This document shows positions 39,092 to 47,858 of a stretch of DNA of 64,000 nt, in pieces; the first letter of the stretch is position 1, and each line of letters opens with the position of its first letter. Both the position numbers and the translations under genes were made by a program. Source of the stretch: Amycolatopsis australiensis (lineage in GTDB: Bacteria > Actinomycetota > Actinomycetes > Mycobacteriales > Pseudonocardiaceae); the NCBI RefSeq assembly GCF_900119165.1, contig NZ_FPJG01000006.1, positions 8,470,001-8,534,000 of the forward strand, in the 5' to 3' direction. Under the pieces are notes generated by a model. The model did not search any database and was not told where the DNA came from. It saw nothing but the letters and a program-made list of their open reading frames with translations.

Positions 39092-41476
39092 CTACTCCGC
39101 GCAGGGCGACACCGGCGCGGACGCGGGTGACGTGCCCCACGTTGCGGCGGCGTCGCCGGTCAGGCGGAAGCCGAGCGTCACGCCACGCTTCAACTGGTCC
39201 ACGTTGACATACACGCGGTCACTGGATCGCGACGCGACGTCGACACCCGACACGTACTGCAGCTTCGCGCCGTCCGCTCCCGGCGCCTCGATCGTGATGT
39301 CGCGCCCGTTCTCCAGGTGCAGCACGGACTCGGCGAACCGCGGCGCGTTGAGCACGAAGTTCCCAGTCCCCGGGACAGCCGGGTACAGCCCCAGCGCGCT
39401 GAAGACGTACCACGCCGACATCGTCCCGAGGTCGTCGTTGCCGGTGACGCCGTTGGGCGCGTTAGTGAACAGCGTGTGCGCCGCCCGGACCACCGTCGAC
39501 GTCTTCGCCGGCTGCCCGGCGAGCGCGTACATCCACGGCGAGTGCAGGTCGGGCTCGTTGTTCGGGTTGTAGCGGAACTGGTCGTAGTAGTCGTACGGGC
39601 CGACGACCCAGTTCTCGCGGACCGCCTTCGCCGGGTCCTGCACCAGCTTGTCGTAGGCGAAGAAGTCGTCGAGGCGCTTTCCGGTGGCCGCCGGGCCGCC
39701 CATCCGCCGGACCAGCCCCGGCACGTCCTGCTGGACGAGCCACTGGTACTGCCAGGCCGTGCCCTCGTGGAAGCCGTCCTGGCTCTGCGGGCTGTACGGC
39801 TTGTCCGCGGGCGAGAACCAGGCTCCGCCGAGGACCTTCGGCCGGAAGAAGCCGGTGAAGCCGCGATCGGTCCGGGTTTCGTCCCACAGCGTCCGGTAGG
39901 TCCGGCCCTTCGCGGCCAGCGCCGCCGCGTCGTCCTTCTTGCCCAGCGCCGCCGCCATGATCGACAGCGAACAGTCACCGAGCGCGTACTCCAAGGTGGC
40001 CGACGCGCCGTGGTTCGGGTCGGTGTCCTGGCCCTTCTTCGGGAAGTCCGGGTCGTACTGGACGAACCCGTCCTGCTGGTAGCTGACGTTCCCCGACCGC
40101 CCTTGGAACGGCGACGCCGCGGGCGGGATCTCGCGCGAGTTCTGCAGCAGCGCCTGGTAGGCGTGCACCTCCTCGCCCGGCAGCGCGCCGAACCGCCAGA
40201 GGTCCACCAGGAACGGGGTGACCGGGTCACCGGTCATCGTGTTCGTCTCCTGGCTCGCGTACGCCCACCTCGGCAGCCAGCCGCCCTGGTCGTGGATGGC
40301 CAGGATGCTTTTCGCGATGTCGCGCGCCCGGTCCGGCCGCAGCAGCGCCAGGAGCTGGTTCTGCGAGCGGTAGGTGTCCCAGAGCGAGAAGAAGTCGTAG
40401 TAGGTCCAGCCGATCGCGCGGTGGATCTTCTTGTCGAAGCCGTAGTAGCGGCCGTCGGCGTCGTTCGCCGTCAGCGGCTGCAGGAGGGCGTGGTAGAGCG
40501 AGGTGTAGAACACCGTGCGGTCGTCGGGCGTGCCACCCTTGACGTCCACAGTGGACAGCTCGTGGCGCCAGGCGCGCTGGACGCCGGCCTTCGCCGCGTC
40601 GAACGAGCGGATGCGCTCGGCGGCCAGGTTCACGCGCGGACCGGCCGCGTCCACCTGGGAGATCGCCGTGGTCGCGGTGACCTGTCCCCCACCGGCGAAG
40701 GTCAGCCACGCGCCGCGCAGGCCGGCGCCGCCTCCGGAAGAACGCGCGCCGGGCGTGCCGCCGGTCGGCGACCACGTGCCGAAGGTCTTGAACGGCTTGT
40801 CGAACTTCGTCGTGAAGTACGTCGTGTAGGGCTTGCCGCCGCAGAACGCCTGCGACTCCACGGTGCCCTCGACGGTCCGGTCGTCGACGACGCGGATGCT
40901 GCTGCCCGTCACCGGTTCCTTGTCGTTGGCCTGCCCGACGTTGACGAAGACGTTGGCGTCACCCGGTTTCGTGAACGTGTACCGCTCGACACCCGCCCGG
41001 GTCGCCGCCGTCGTCTCGACGTCGACGCCGCCGTAGCCGGTCAGGTGGACCTTGTAGTAGCCGGGCTTGCCGACTTCGCCGTCGTGCGTGAACGGCGACG
41101 CGTACTGCTTCTGGTCGAACGTGGCGGCCTTGGTCGTGTCGAACGCCTTGCCGGGCCCGATTTCGCCGGTCGTCGGCAGGGTCGAGACCAGGCCGCCCTG
41201 CTCCCAGCAGCCAGCGCCGGACAGGAAGAAGTGCCCGAACCCGCGGATCGCCGGGTCGGTGTAGCGGTAACCGGCGTAGTGCGAGGTGATCGGGCTGACC
41301 TGGGTCATCCCGAACGGCGCCGAGGCGCCGGGGAACGTGTTGCCCTCGTCCTGCGTGCCGATGAACGTGTTGACGGCGTCGAGGGCGTCACCACCGGAAG
41401 CCGAAGCGACGGCGGGACTCACCCCCGTCGCCACCACGGCGAGCGTCAGCGCGCCCGCCAGGACCTTGCTCTTCAC
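39092..41476 (-). CDS. Secreted GH92 alpha-1,2-mannosidase family protein
   Basis: 794 aa from ATG 41476 with a signal peptide of about 27 residues (ending PAVASA). GH92 features: FIGTQDEGNTFPGASAPFGM near the start, the catalytic-region motif GNDDLGTMSAWYVFSALGLYP and NNEPDLHSPWMYALAG. These Ca2+-dependent exo-mannosidases trim alpha-mannosides outside the cell. It has no extra C-terminal module, unlike its larger neighbour. It lies 64 bp downstream of that gene, across a hairpin, and belongs to the LacI-linked mannoside locus. Confidence 0.92.
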   Translation of the reverse strand: MKSKVLAGALTLAVVATGVSPAVASASGGDALDAVNTFIGTQDEGNTFPGASAPFGMTQVSPITSHYAGYRYTDPAIRGFGHFFLSGAGCWEQGGLVSTLPTTGEIGPGKAFDTTKAATFDQKQYASPFTHDGEVGKPGYYKVHLTGYGGVDVETTAATRAGVERYTFTKPGDANVFVNVGQANDKEPVTGSSIRVVDDRTVEGTVESQAFCGGKPYTTYFTTKFDKPFKTFGTWSPTGGTPGARSSGGGAGLRGAWLTFAGGGQVTATTAISQVDAAGPRVNLAAERIRSFDAAKAGVQRAWRHELSTVDVKGGTPDDRTVFYTSLYHALLQPLTANDADGRYYGFDKKIHRAIGWTYYDFFSLWDTYRSQNQLLALLRPDRARDIAKSILAIHDQGGWLPRWAYASQETNTMTGDPVTPFLVDLWRFGALPGEEVHAYQALLQNSREIPPAASPFQGRSGNVSYQQDGFVQYDPDFPKKGQDTDPNHGASATLEYALGDCSLSIMAAALGKKDDAAALAAKGRTYRTLWDETRTDRGFTGFFRPKVLGGAWFSPADKPYSPQSQDGFHEGTAWQYQWLVQQDVPGLVRRMGGPAATGKRLDDFFAYDKLVQDPAKAVRENWVVGPYDYYDQFRYNPNNEPDLHSPWMYALAGQPAKTSTVVRAAHTLFTNAPNGVTGNDDLGTMSAWYVFSALGLYPAVPGTGNFVLNAPRFAESVLHLENGRDITIEAPGADGAKLQYVSGVDVASRSSDRVYVNVDQLKRGVTLGFRLTGDAAATWGTSPASAPVSPCAE

Positions 41477-41494
41477 TGAGCCTCCCGGGTGCGG

Positions 41495-41530
41495 GAAAGG
41501 CCGCCCGCACGGAGGCGGACGGCCTTTCCG
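41495..41530. terminator. Hairpin between the two GH92 genes
   Basis: 41495-41509 pairs with 41516-41530 (GGAAAGGCCG...CGGCCTTTCC outer stem) with one mismatch. It lies just after the large GH92 stop (41541, minus strand) and before the second GH92 start. It probably limits read-through into the downstream gene. Confidence 0.65.
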
Positions 41531-41540
41531 GGTTGGATCA

Positions 41541-44500
41541 TTACGCGCCGATGCCGATCGCGAACACGTGCAGGGCGCCGCCGCTGACGTTGCCCGGCAG
41601 CGTCACGCTCGCCACGGTCTTGCCCGCGTCGAGGGTGATCGGGTTGGTGCCGAACACCATCGTCCGGATCTGCTGCGGGTCGCCGCCCGAGGCGTTGCGG
41701 TACGGCGTGGACAGCACGATCCGGTTGCCGAACGCCGGCTGCGCGCCGCCGCCCCCGAGGGTCCAGTCGGAGAACCCGATGGTGGCGGTGGACTTCGTGC
41801 CGTCGGTGTAGGTGACCGTCAGCGTGCCGGACGCGTTGCCGTTGGACGCCGCGCCGAGCAGCGCGAGCCGCCCGGAACCGCTCACGTTCACCGTCTGGCC
41901 GGCCGCGATCACGTTGTCCGGGTCCCCGGCCGGGAACGACGGCCAGGTGAACTTGAGCCCGTCACTGGTGATCGTCGCGCCCGGGGTGGCGCCGGCCGCG
42001 GCCAGCGCGTCGGCCGAGTAACTCCAGCCGCCGCCGTCGAAGTTCGCCGCGGCGGGCTTCGAGTCCGGCGAGATGCCCGCGTTGTTCACCGTGGCCAGCC
42101 AGCTGTTCGGCTGGGCCACGAGCACGGTCAGCACGGCCTGCGACGAAGCCACGCCCGGCGCGGAGAACGTCACCGGGATGCGGCGCGCGCCGTCGGCCAG
42201 CCCGGCCGGGACGCTGACCGTCAGGTCGGCCTGTGCCTTGCCCGCGGCGGGCACGGCGACGCTGCCGGTCGCCGGGGTCAGCGTGATCCCGTCGACGCTG
42301 CCCGCGGTGTAGGTCCAGCTCCGGGCCGTGCCGGAGAGGTCCTGGACGCCCACCGACACCTTGGACGTCGACCCCGCCGGGACCACCGCCCGGGCCGGGT
42401 TGACGAACGACAGGCTCGGCTTTTCCTGGTCGCGGAAGGACGGCGGCGCGTCGGCCGGGGCGCTGCCCCACGCGGTCGGGATCTCCGACAGCGTGAAGTC
42501 CAGCGTGCCGCCGGTGGAGACGAGGGCCTCCGGCATCCACGCCTTCGCCGCGTCCCCGCCGTTGACCTTCAGGCCCGCGACGTAGTCACCGGTGCCGGAC
42601 GAGGTGACGGTGATCTTCTTGCCCGCGCCGGTGGTCAGCACGGCCTTGCCGAACAGCGGCGTGTTGAGGACGAACTCGGCGCGGCCCGGGATCTCCGGGT
42701 AGATGCCGAGCGCGGCCCAGACGTACCAGGACGACATCTGGCCGAGGTCGTCGTTGCCGATCAGGCCTTCGGGACGCGGGTTGTACAGCTCGTTCATCGA
42801 CCGCCGGACGATCGCCTGCGTCTTGGCCGGCGCGCCCGCGTAGGAGTACACCCACGGCGCGTTCGAGTTGGGCTCGTTGCCCATGAACGCGTACGGCAGC
42901 TGCGTTCCCGCGTTGAGCTGGGTGAAGAAGGTGTCCAACCGGGACTGGACCGCGGTGTTCCCGCCGAACGCCGTGACAAGACCGCCGAGGTCGTAGGGCA
43001 CCATCCAGTCGTACTGCGCGCCGTTGCCCTCGACCCAGCCCTGCGAGCTGGCCGGGTTGTAGGTGCCGGAGAAGGAGCCGTCGGCGTTGCGCGGCTGCAG
43101 GTGACCGGTGCCCGGGTTGTAGAGGTTCTGCCAGTACTGGGCTCGCTTCATGAACGTCGTGTACGTCCCGGAGTCGCCGAGCCGCTTGGCGAACTGGGCG
43201 ATGGCGAAGTCCGCGCTGGTGTACTCGAGCGTGTCGGCGCCCGCGCCCGGGACGTACCCGAGGGTCTGGTAGTCCTGCAGCCCCGGCCGCTCGGTGTAGC
43301 CCTGCGTCGGCTGGGTGGCACCCTTGATCATGAGCAGCAACGCCTTCTGGGCGTCGAAGTCACGCGCGCCGAACGCGTACGCGCTGGACACGATGATGTG
43401 GTACGGGTCGCCGTTCATGACGCCGGTGTAGTCGTTGGCCACCGTCCAGCGGTCCCAGGAGCCGCCCTGCTCGGCGTAGGCCATCATCGACCGGACGATG
43501 TCCGACGTCTCGTGCGGCGCGATCGTCGCCAGCAGCGGGATCTCCGAGCGGTAGATGTCCCAGCCGGAGAAGTTCGTGTACATCGCGTGGCCCTTGTCGG
43601 CCGTGTGGATCCGGCCGTCGAAGCCGATGTACTGGCCGTTGACGTCGGAGAACACGTTCGGCTGGATCAGCGCGTGGTAGAGCGAGGTGTAGAACGTCGT
43701 CAGGTGCTCGTCGGAGCCGCCGGTGACGGCGATCTTGCCGAGCTGGGCGTTCCACGCCTTCCGCGCGTCGGCCGCGACCGTGCCGAACGACTTGCCGGTG
43801 TTCTCCGCCTTGAGGTTGGCCTTCGCGCCGTCGACGGACACGAAGGACAGTCCCACCTGGACGTTGACCTGCGCGCCGTTGAGGTTGGCGAAGGTGACGT
43901 ACCCGCCGCTGCCCGGGCCGGACACGGTGGTGTCCTGCGGCGCCACCTTGGCCGGGCGCGCGATCGAGGCGTCGACGCCGTTGGGCTGCGCGACCTTCGC
44001 CTTCGCGCCACCGGTTTCGGCGGCCTTGCCCGGCGTCACGGCCCCGTTCTTCCAGGTACCGATCGACTCGAACGGCGTGTCGAACTTCGCCGAGAAGTAG
44101 ACGCGGTAGCTGTTCTGCGCGCCGCAGAAGCGGCCGCTCGTGGCCCAGCCGCTGATGGTGTCCTTGCCGATGGTGATCGACGCGTCGTCGGTGCCGTTGA
44201 CCGAGCCGGACGTGTTGATCAGCAGCGTCGACGACGCGCCGGCCGGGTAGGTCAGGCGCGCGGAGCCGGTGCGCTGGGTCGCGCTCAGCTCCACCTTCGC
44301 GCCGCTGTCCAGGGTGACGTCGTAGGCGCCCGCCGTCGCGTGTTCGTTCGTGTGCGAGAACTTCGACGTGTAGTGCGCGGGGTCGGTCGCCGGGGAGGTG
44401 GTCACCTCGCCGACGTACGGGATGAACGGGATGTCCTCGTAGGTCGAGCAGCCGGCGCCGGAAAGGTGCGTCAGGCTGAACCCGGTCAGGGCGTTGTCGT

Positions 44501-44771
44501 CGTAGAAGTACCCGCCGGGCTGGGACTTCACCGTGTCCGGGCTCCACTGGACCATGCCGAACGGCACGACCGCGCCCGGGAACGTGTTGCCGGCACCGCC
44601 CCCGGTGCCGTGGTCGGCCCCACCGGGCCGGGTGCCCACGAAGGGGTTGACCCACTTCGCGTAATCGGTGCTCGTAGCTGCGGCGGCGGGAACAGCGGGA
44701 GCCACCGCTGCGGTCACCGCCAATGTCAGGAAAGCTAAACCGGCTCTGAAGCGCGCTCGCGCCATGGCCAT
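41541..44771 (-). CDS. Secreted GH92 alpha-mannosidase with C-terminal binding modules
   Basis: 1,076 aa from ATG 44771 behind GGAGAGG, with a signal peptide ending around AVPAAAA. The GH92 core (to about residue 760) has FVGTRPGGADHGTGGGAGNT-type opening, GNEPNSNAPWVYSYAG and GNDDLGQMSSWYVWAALGIYP. About 300 more residues follow: an Ig/NEW3-like stretch (VSVGVQDLSG to VPVTFSAPG) and a C-terminal beta-sandwich of about 150 residues (NAGISPDSKPAAANFDG, ending LHVFAIGIG) like carbohydrate-binding modules in secreted glycosidases. It starts 40 bp from a LacI-type operator. Confidence 0.92.
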   Translation of the reverse strand: MAMARARFRAGLAFLTLAVTAAVAPAVPAAAATSTDYAKWVNPFVGTRPGGADHGTGGGAGNTFPGAVVPFGMVQWSPDTVKSQPGGYFYDDNALTGFSLTHLSGAGCSTYEDIPFIPYVGEVTTSPATDPAHYTSKFSHTNEHATAGAYDVTLDSGAKVELSATQRTGSARLTYPAGASSTLLINTSGSVNGTDDASITIGKDTISGWATSGRFCGAQNSYRVYFSAKFDTPFESIGTWKNGAVTPGKAAETGGAKAKVAQPNGVDASIARPAKVAPQDTTVSGPGSGGYVTFANLNGAQVNVQVGLSFVSVDGAKANLKAENTGKSFGTVAADARKAWNAQLGKIAVTGGSDEHLTTFYTSLYHALIQPNVFSDVNGQYIGFDGRIHTADKGHAMYTNFSGWDIYRSEIPLLATIAPHETSDIVRSMMAYAEQGGSWDRWTVANDYTGVMNGDPYHIIVSSAYAFGARDFDAQKALLLMIKGATQPTQGYTERPGLQDYQTLGYVPGAGADTLEYTSADFAIAQFAKRLGDSGTYTTFMKRAQYWQNLYNPGTGHLQPRNADGSFSGTYNPASSQGWVEGNGAQYDWMVPYDLGGLVTAFGGNTAVQSRLDTFFTQLNAGTQLPYAFMGNEPNSNAPWVYSYAGAPAKTQAIVRRSMNELYNPRPEGLIGNDDLGQMSSWYVWAALGIYPEIPGRAEFVLNTPLFGKAVLTTGAGKKITVTSSGTGDYVAGLKVNGGDAAKAWMPEALVSTGGTLDFTLSEIPTAWGSAPADAPPSFRDQEKPSLSFVNPARAVVPAGSTSKVSVGVQDLSGTARSWTYTAGSVDGITLTPATGSVAVPAAGKAQADLTVSVPAGLADGARRIPVTFSAPGVASSQAVLTVLVAQPNSWLATVNNAGISPDSKPAAANFDGGGWSYSADALAAAGATPGATITSDGLKFTWPSFPAGDPDNVIAAGQTVNVSGSGRLALLGAASNGNASGTLTVTYTDGTKSTATIGFSDWTLGGGGAQPAFGNRIVLSTPYRNASGGDPQQIRTMVFGTNPITLDAGKTVASVTLPGNVSGGALHVFAIGIGA

Positions 44772-44810
44772 CGCCTCTCCACCTCGTCAGCGCGACCGGA
44801 ACCGGTGTCA

Positions 44811-44824
44811 TGACAACCTTGTCG
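44811..44824. promoter_or_regulatory. LacI operator O1 (imperfect)
   Basis: TGACAACCTTGTCG: the GACAA/TTGTC arms match the perfect sites O2 and O3 (GACAACGTTGTC) with a changed centre. It lies 40 bp upstream of the large GH92 start, on the minus-strand promoter side of the 239-bp divergent region. Confidence 0.65.
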
Positions 44825-44970
44825 CGCAGTCGGTCGAACCGGGCCACCTTGGGCAGCGGCTCACCAGGCAGTCAAGGGTCCCGTCAAGACCTGTCCGGTT
44901 CCGGACAGCGTGATCAGCCGTCTGCCCTACGACTTCGGTAGCCGAATCGGCACAATCCGCGCGGGAGGCG

Positions 44971-45000
44971 TTGACAAGGCGCGGGGTCGTGGCGTTCAAT
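44971..45000 (+). promoter_or_regulatory. Promoter of the lacI operon
   Basis: TTGACA (44971-44976), an 18-bp spacer and TTCAAT (44995-45000), a fair sigma-70/HrdB-type match. Transcription would start about 45007-45011, at or next to the ATG at 45011. That fits the lack of a ribosome site and implies a leaderless mRNA. Confidence 0.6.
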
Positions 45001-45010
45001 CCCGGTCACT

Positions 45011-46063
45011 ATGACAACGTTGTCTCCTCCTGGGCGGGACCCCGGCGGCGCCCCGCGCACCACGAGCAGGCGGGCCACGATGAGCGACGTGGCCCGGCTG
45101 GCGGGCGTGAGCATCAAAACCGTCTCACGCGTCGTCAACGACGAGCCGGCGGTGCACCCCGACACCGCCGAGCGGGTCATGGCCGCCATCGAGCAGCTGG
45201 GCTTCCGGCGCAACCTCGGCGCGCGCAACCTACGCCGCGGGTCCACGACCGGCACCATCGGGCTGATCGTCGAGGACGTCGGCAACCCCTTCTACTCCGA
45301 GCTGAATCGCGCGGTCGAGCGGATCGCGACGTCGTTCGGCCGCCAGGTGCTCACCGGCTCGTCCGAGGAGAACTCCGACCGCGAGCGCGAGCTCGTCCTG
45401 GAGTTCTGCGCGCGGCGGGTGGACGGCATCCTCGTCGTCCCGGCCGGCCTGCAGCACGGCTACCTGGTGCCGGAGATGCGCGCCGGCACGCCGGTCGTGT
45501 TCATCGACCGCCCGGCCGGCGACATCGTGGCCGACACGGTGCTGGTCGACAACCTCGGCGGCACCATCGAAGCCGTCACCCACCTCGCCAAGCACGGCCA
45601 CCGCCGGATCGCGTTCCTCGGCGACAGCCCGGACATCTTCACCGCGGCCGAGCGCCTGCGCGGGTTCCGCGAGGGCTGCGTGCGCAACGGCATCTCCTAC
45701 GACGAATCGCTGGTCTCCATGCGGACGCCGACGCAGGAGGGCATCGGCGACGCGGTGAAGCGGCTGCTGCACGGCCCGGACGCGGCGACCGCGGTGATCG
45801 CGGGGAACAACCGGGTCGCGGTGCACCTGCTGCGCGCACTCGCCCACGCCGAGCACCGCCCGGCGATGGTCGGCTTCGACGACTTCGAGCTGGCGGACCT
45901 GCTCGACCCGCCGGTCACCGTCGTCGCGCACGACGTCAGCGCGCTGGGCCACGCCGCGGCCGAGCTGCTCTTCGCCCGCGTCCAAGGAGACCAGTCCCCG
46001 CCCAGAAAGGTAGTCCTGCCCGTGCATCTCGTCGCCCGCGGTTCCGGTGAGGTCGCCCCGTGA
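45011..46063 (+). CDS. LacI family regulator of mannoside use
   Basis: 350 aa from ATG 45011, apparently leaderless; ATG 45080 is an alternative that would start right at the HTH. The HTH is SDVARLAGVSIKTVSRVVND, with the hinge NLGARNLRRGSTTGTIGLI. The ligand domain is a periplasmic-binding fold (VDGILVVPAG, IAFLGDSPDIFTAAERLRGF, AMVGFDDFELADLL). Its own start codon lies in a perfect GACAACGTTGTC operator, so it should be autoregulated. It is coupled to manA by GTGA. Confidence 0.92.
   Translation: MTTLSPPGRDPGGAPRTTSRRATMSDVARLAGVSIKTVSRVVNDEPAVHPDTAERVMAAIEQLGFRRNLGARNLRRGSTTGTIGLIVEDVGNPFYSELNRAVERIATSFGRQVLTGSSEENSDRERELVLEFCARRVDGILVVPAGLQHGYLVPEMRAGTPVVFIDRPAGDIVADTVLVDNLGGTIEAVTHLAKHGHRRIAFLGDSPDIFTAAERLRGFREGCVRNGISYDESLVSMRTPTQEGIGDAVKRLLHGPDAATAVIAGNNRVAVHLLRALAHAEHRPAMVGFDDFELADLLDPPVTVVAHDVSALGHAAAELLFARVQGDQSPPRKVVLPVHLVARGSGEVAP
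45012..45025. promoter_or_regulatory. LacI operator O2 on the start codon
   Basis: TGACAACGTTGTCT with a perfect 12-bp palindrome GACAACGTTGTC at 45013-45024. It overlaps codons 1-5 of the regulator and the probable transcription start. Confidence 0.75.
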
Positions 46064-47097
46064 CCCTCGAACCCATCCGGCTCCCGGCCAACCAGCCGCC
46101 CCAGTTCTACCGCGGGGGCGACGCCATCGCGGCGCTGCGCGGAGCCCCGTCCGAGTCGAAGTTCGGCCCGGAGGACTGGGTCGCCTCGGCGACCACCATG
46201 TTCGGCCAGGACACCAACGGCCTGACCCGGCTGCCGGACGGCGCCTGGCTGCGCGACGCGGTCGTGGCGAACCCGAACGGCTGGCTCGGCGCCAAGCACG
46301 TCGAGGCGCTCGGGACGTCGACCGGGCTGCTGGTCAAGCTGCTCGACGCCGGCCAGCGGCTGCCCGTGCACTTCCACCCGGACGACACGTTCGCGAAGCG
46401 GCACTTCGACTCGCACTTCGGCAAGACCGAGGCGTGGATCGTGGTCGGCACGTACGGCGCCGACCCGCGCGTCTACCCCGGCTTCAAGGAGACGCTGTCG
46501 AAGGCGACCGTGTCCGAGTGGACGCGGGAGCAGGACGTGCCGTCGATGCTGGGCGCGCTCAACAGCGTCCCGGTCCGCCCGGGCGACACGGTTTACATCC
46601 CGGCCGGGCTGCCGCACGCGATCGGCGAAGGCGTCTTCGTGGTCGAGCTGCAGCAGCCGACGGACTTCTCGCTGACCATCGAGTGGCGCGACTTCCTGGC
46701 GTCGCCGGAAAAGGGCCACCTCGGCCTCGGCTTCGACACCGCGATCGAGGCGCTGGACACGTCCGGGTGGGACGCCGAGCGCCTGGAGACCCTCATCAAG
46801 CGCACGGCGGCCGACAGCTCGTCCACTGTGGACCTGCTGGCCGGCGGTTCGGAGCGGTTCTTCCGCGCCGACCAGCTGCGCACGACCATGACGACAACGT
46901 TGTCACTCGATCCGTCGTTCGCGGTCCTGGTCGTCCTCGACGGCGAAGGGACCCTCCGCACCGAGCACGGCGGCGAGCACGCGCTGGCGAAGGGCGACAC
47001 CTACGTCGTCCCGTTCGACGCCGGTCAGACCGAGCTGTCCGGCACGGCGACGGTGATCCGCTGCCGCCCACCGGCCCCGGAAGAGAGGCACGGATGA
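46060..47097 (+). CDS. manA: Class I mannose-6-phosphate isomerase-like cupin
   Basis: 345 aa from GTG 46060. Type I phosphomannose isomerase fold: zinc-ligand stretch LPVHFHPDDTFAKRHF, the later KTEAWIVVGTYG, and VYIPAGLPHAIGEGVFVVELQQPTDF. A C-terminal half-cupin follows. It converts mannose-6-phosphate to fructose-6-phosphate, feeding released mannose into glycolysis. No mannokinase is in the window, so a kinase elsewhere must supply the substrate. A perfect LacI operator lies inside the gene (46893-46904). Confidence 0.85.
   Translation: MTLEPIRLPANQPPQFYRGGDAIAALRGAPSESKFGPEDWVASATTMFGQDTNGLTRLPDGAWLRDAVVANPNGWLGAKHVEALGTSTGLLVKLLDAGQRLPVHFHPDDTFAKRHFDSHFGKTEAWIVVGTYGADPRVYPGFKETLSKATVSEWTREQDVPSMLGALNSVPVRPGDTVYIPAGLPHAIGEGVFVVELQQPTDFSLTIEWRDFLASPEKGHLGLGFDTAIEALDTSGWDAERLETLIKRTAADSSSTVDLLAGGSERFFRADQLRTTMTTTLSLDPSFAVLVVLDGEGTLRTEHGGEHALAKGDTYVVPFDAGQTELSGTATVIRCRPPAPEERHG
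46893..46904. promoter_or_regulatory. LacI operator O3 inside manA
   Basis: GACAACGTTGTC, identical to the core of O2, within manA codons and 190 bp upstream of the ABC ATPase start. It could serve a looping contact with O1/O2, a roadblock, or an internal promoter for the transporter genes. Confidence 0.65.
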
Positions 47098-47858
47098 GCG
47101 AAATCCTCCTCGACGCGGTCGAGCTGACCAAGCACTACGGGTCCGTCGAAGCCCTGCGCGGCGCGTCGTTCCAGGCCCGCGCGGGCGAGGTGACCGCGCT
47201 GATCGGCGACAACGGCGCCGGCAAGTCCACTTTGGTCAAATGCCTCTCCGGCGCGGAGCAGCCGACGTCCGGCAAGATCCTCCTCGACGGCACCGAGGTG
47301 CACCTCGACTCGCCGACGACGGCCCGGCGGCTGGGCATCGAAACCGTGTACCAGGACCTCGCCGTCGCGCCCGAGCTGGACCCGGCGGCCAACCTGTTCC
47401 TCGGCCGGGAGATCCACCGCAAAGGCATCCTCGGCAAGCTCGGCATGCTCGACAAGGCCGAGATGCGGCGCCAGGCGGTCGAAGAGTTCCAGCGGCTGGG
47501 CGTGACGCTGCAGAGCACCGACGTCCCGATCGGCTCGCTGTCCGGCGGCCAACGGCAGAGCGTCGCGGTGGCACGCTCGGTCGTGTGGGCGTCGAAGGTC
47601 GTGTTCATGGACGAGCCGACGGCCGCGCTGGGCGTGGTGCAGCGCGAGCGCGTCCTCGACGTCATCAAGAAGGTGCGCGACAAAGGCATCGCCGTCGTGC
47701 TGATCAGCCACAACATGCCCGAGGTGCTGTCGGTCGCCGACCGCGTCGAGGTGCTGCGGCTCGGCAAGCGCGTCGCCCGGTTCGCCGGGCCGGACACGAA
47801 GCTCGAAGACCTCGTCGCCGCGATGACCGGCGCGCTGGTGCAGGAGGAGGCCGCATGA
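47094..47858 (+). CDS. Sugar ABC transporter ATP-binding protein (FrcA type)
   Basis: 254 aa from ATG 47094 overlapping the manA stop. One ABC cassette: Walker A GDNGAGKSTLVKCL, signature LSGGQRQSVAVARSV, Walker B VVFMDEPTAALG and switch His in LISHNMPEV. EPTAALG and the single-cassette size are typical of FrcA/RbsA half-size ATPases of CUT2 sugar importers. It works with the permease and binding protein that follow. Confidence 0.92.
   Translation: MSEILLDAVELTKHYGSVEALRGASFQARAGEVTALIGDNGAGKSTLVKCLSGAEQPTSGKILLDGTEVHLDSPTTARRLGIETVYQDLAVAPELDPAANLFLGREIHRKGILGKLGMLDKAEMRRQAVEEFQRLGVTLQSTDVPIGSLSGGQRQSVAVARSVVWASKVVFMDEPTAALGVVQRERVLDVIKKVRDKGIAVVLISHNMPEVLSVADRVEVLRLGKRVARFAGPDTKLEDLVAAMTGALVQEEAA

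Noticed and set aside
41286..44738. Plus-strand open frame of 1,150 codons antisense to the large GH92 gene (and a similar one at 39317-41479)
   Set aside because: The minus strand encodes well-conserved GH92 enzymes with signal peptides. The plus frames are compositional shadows with no motif.
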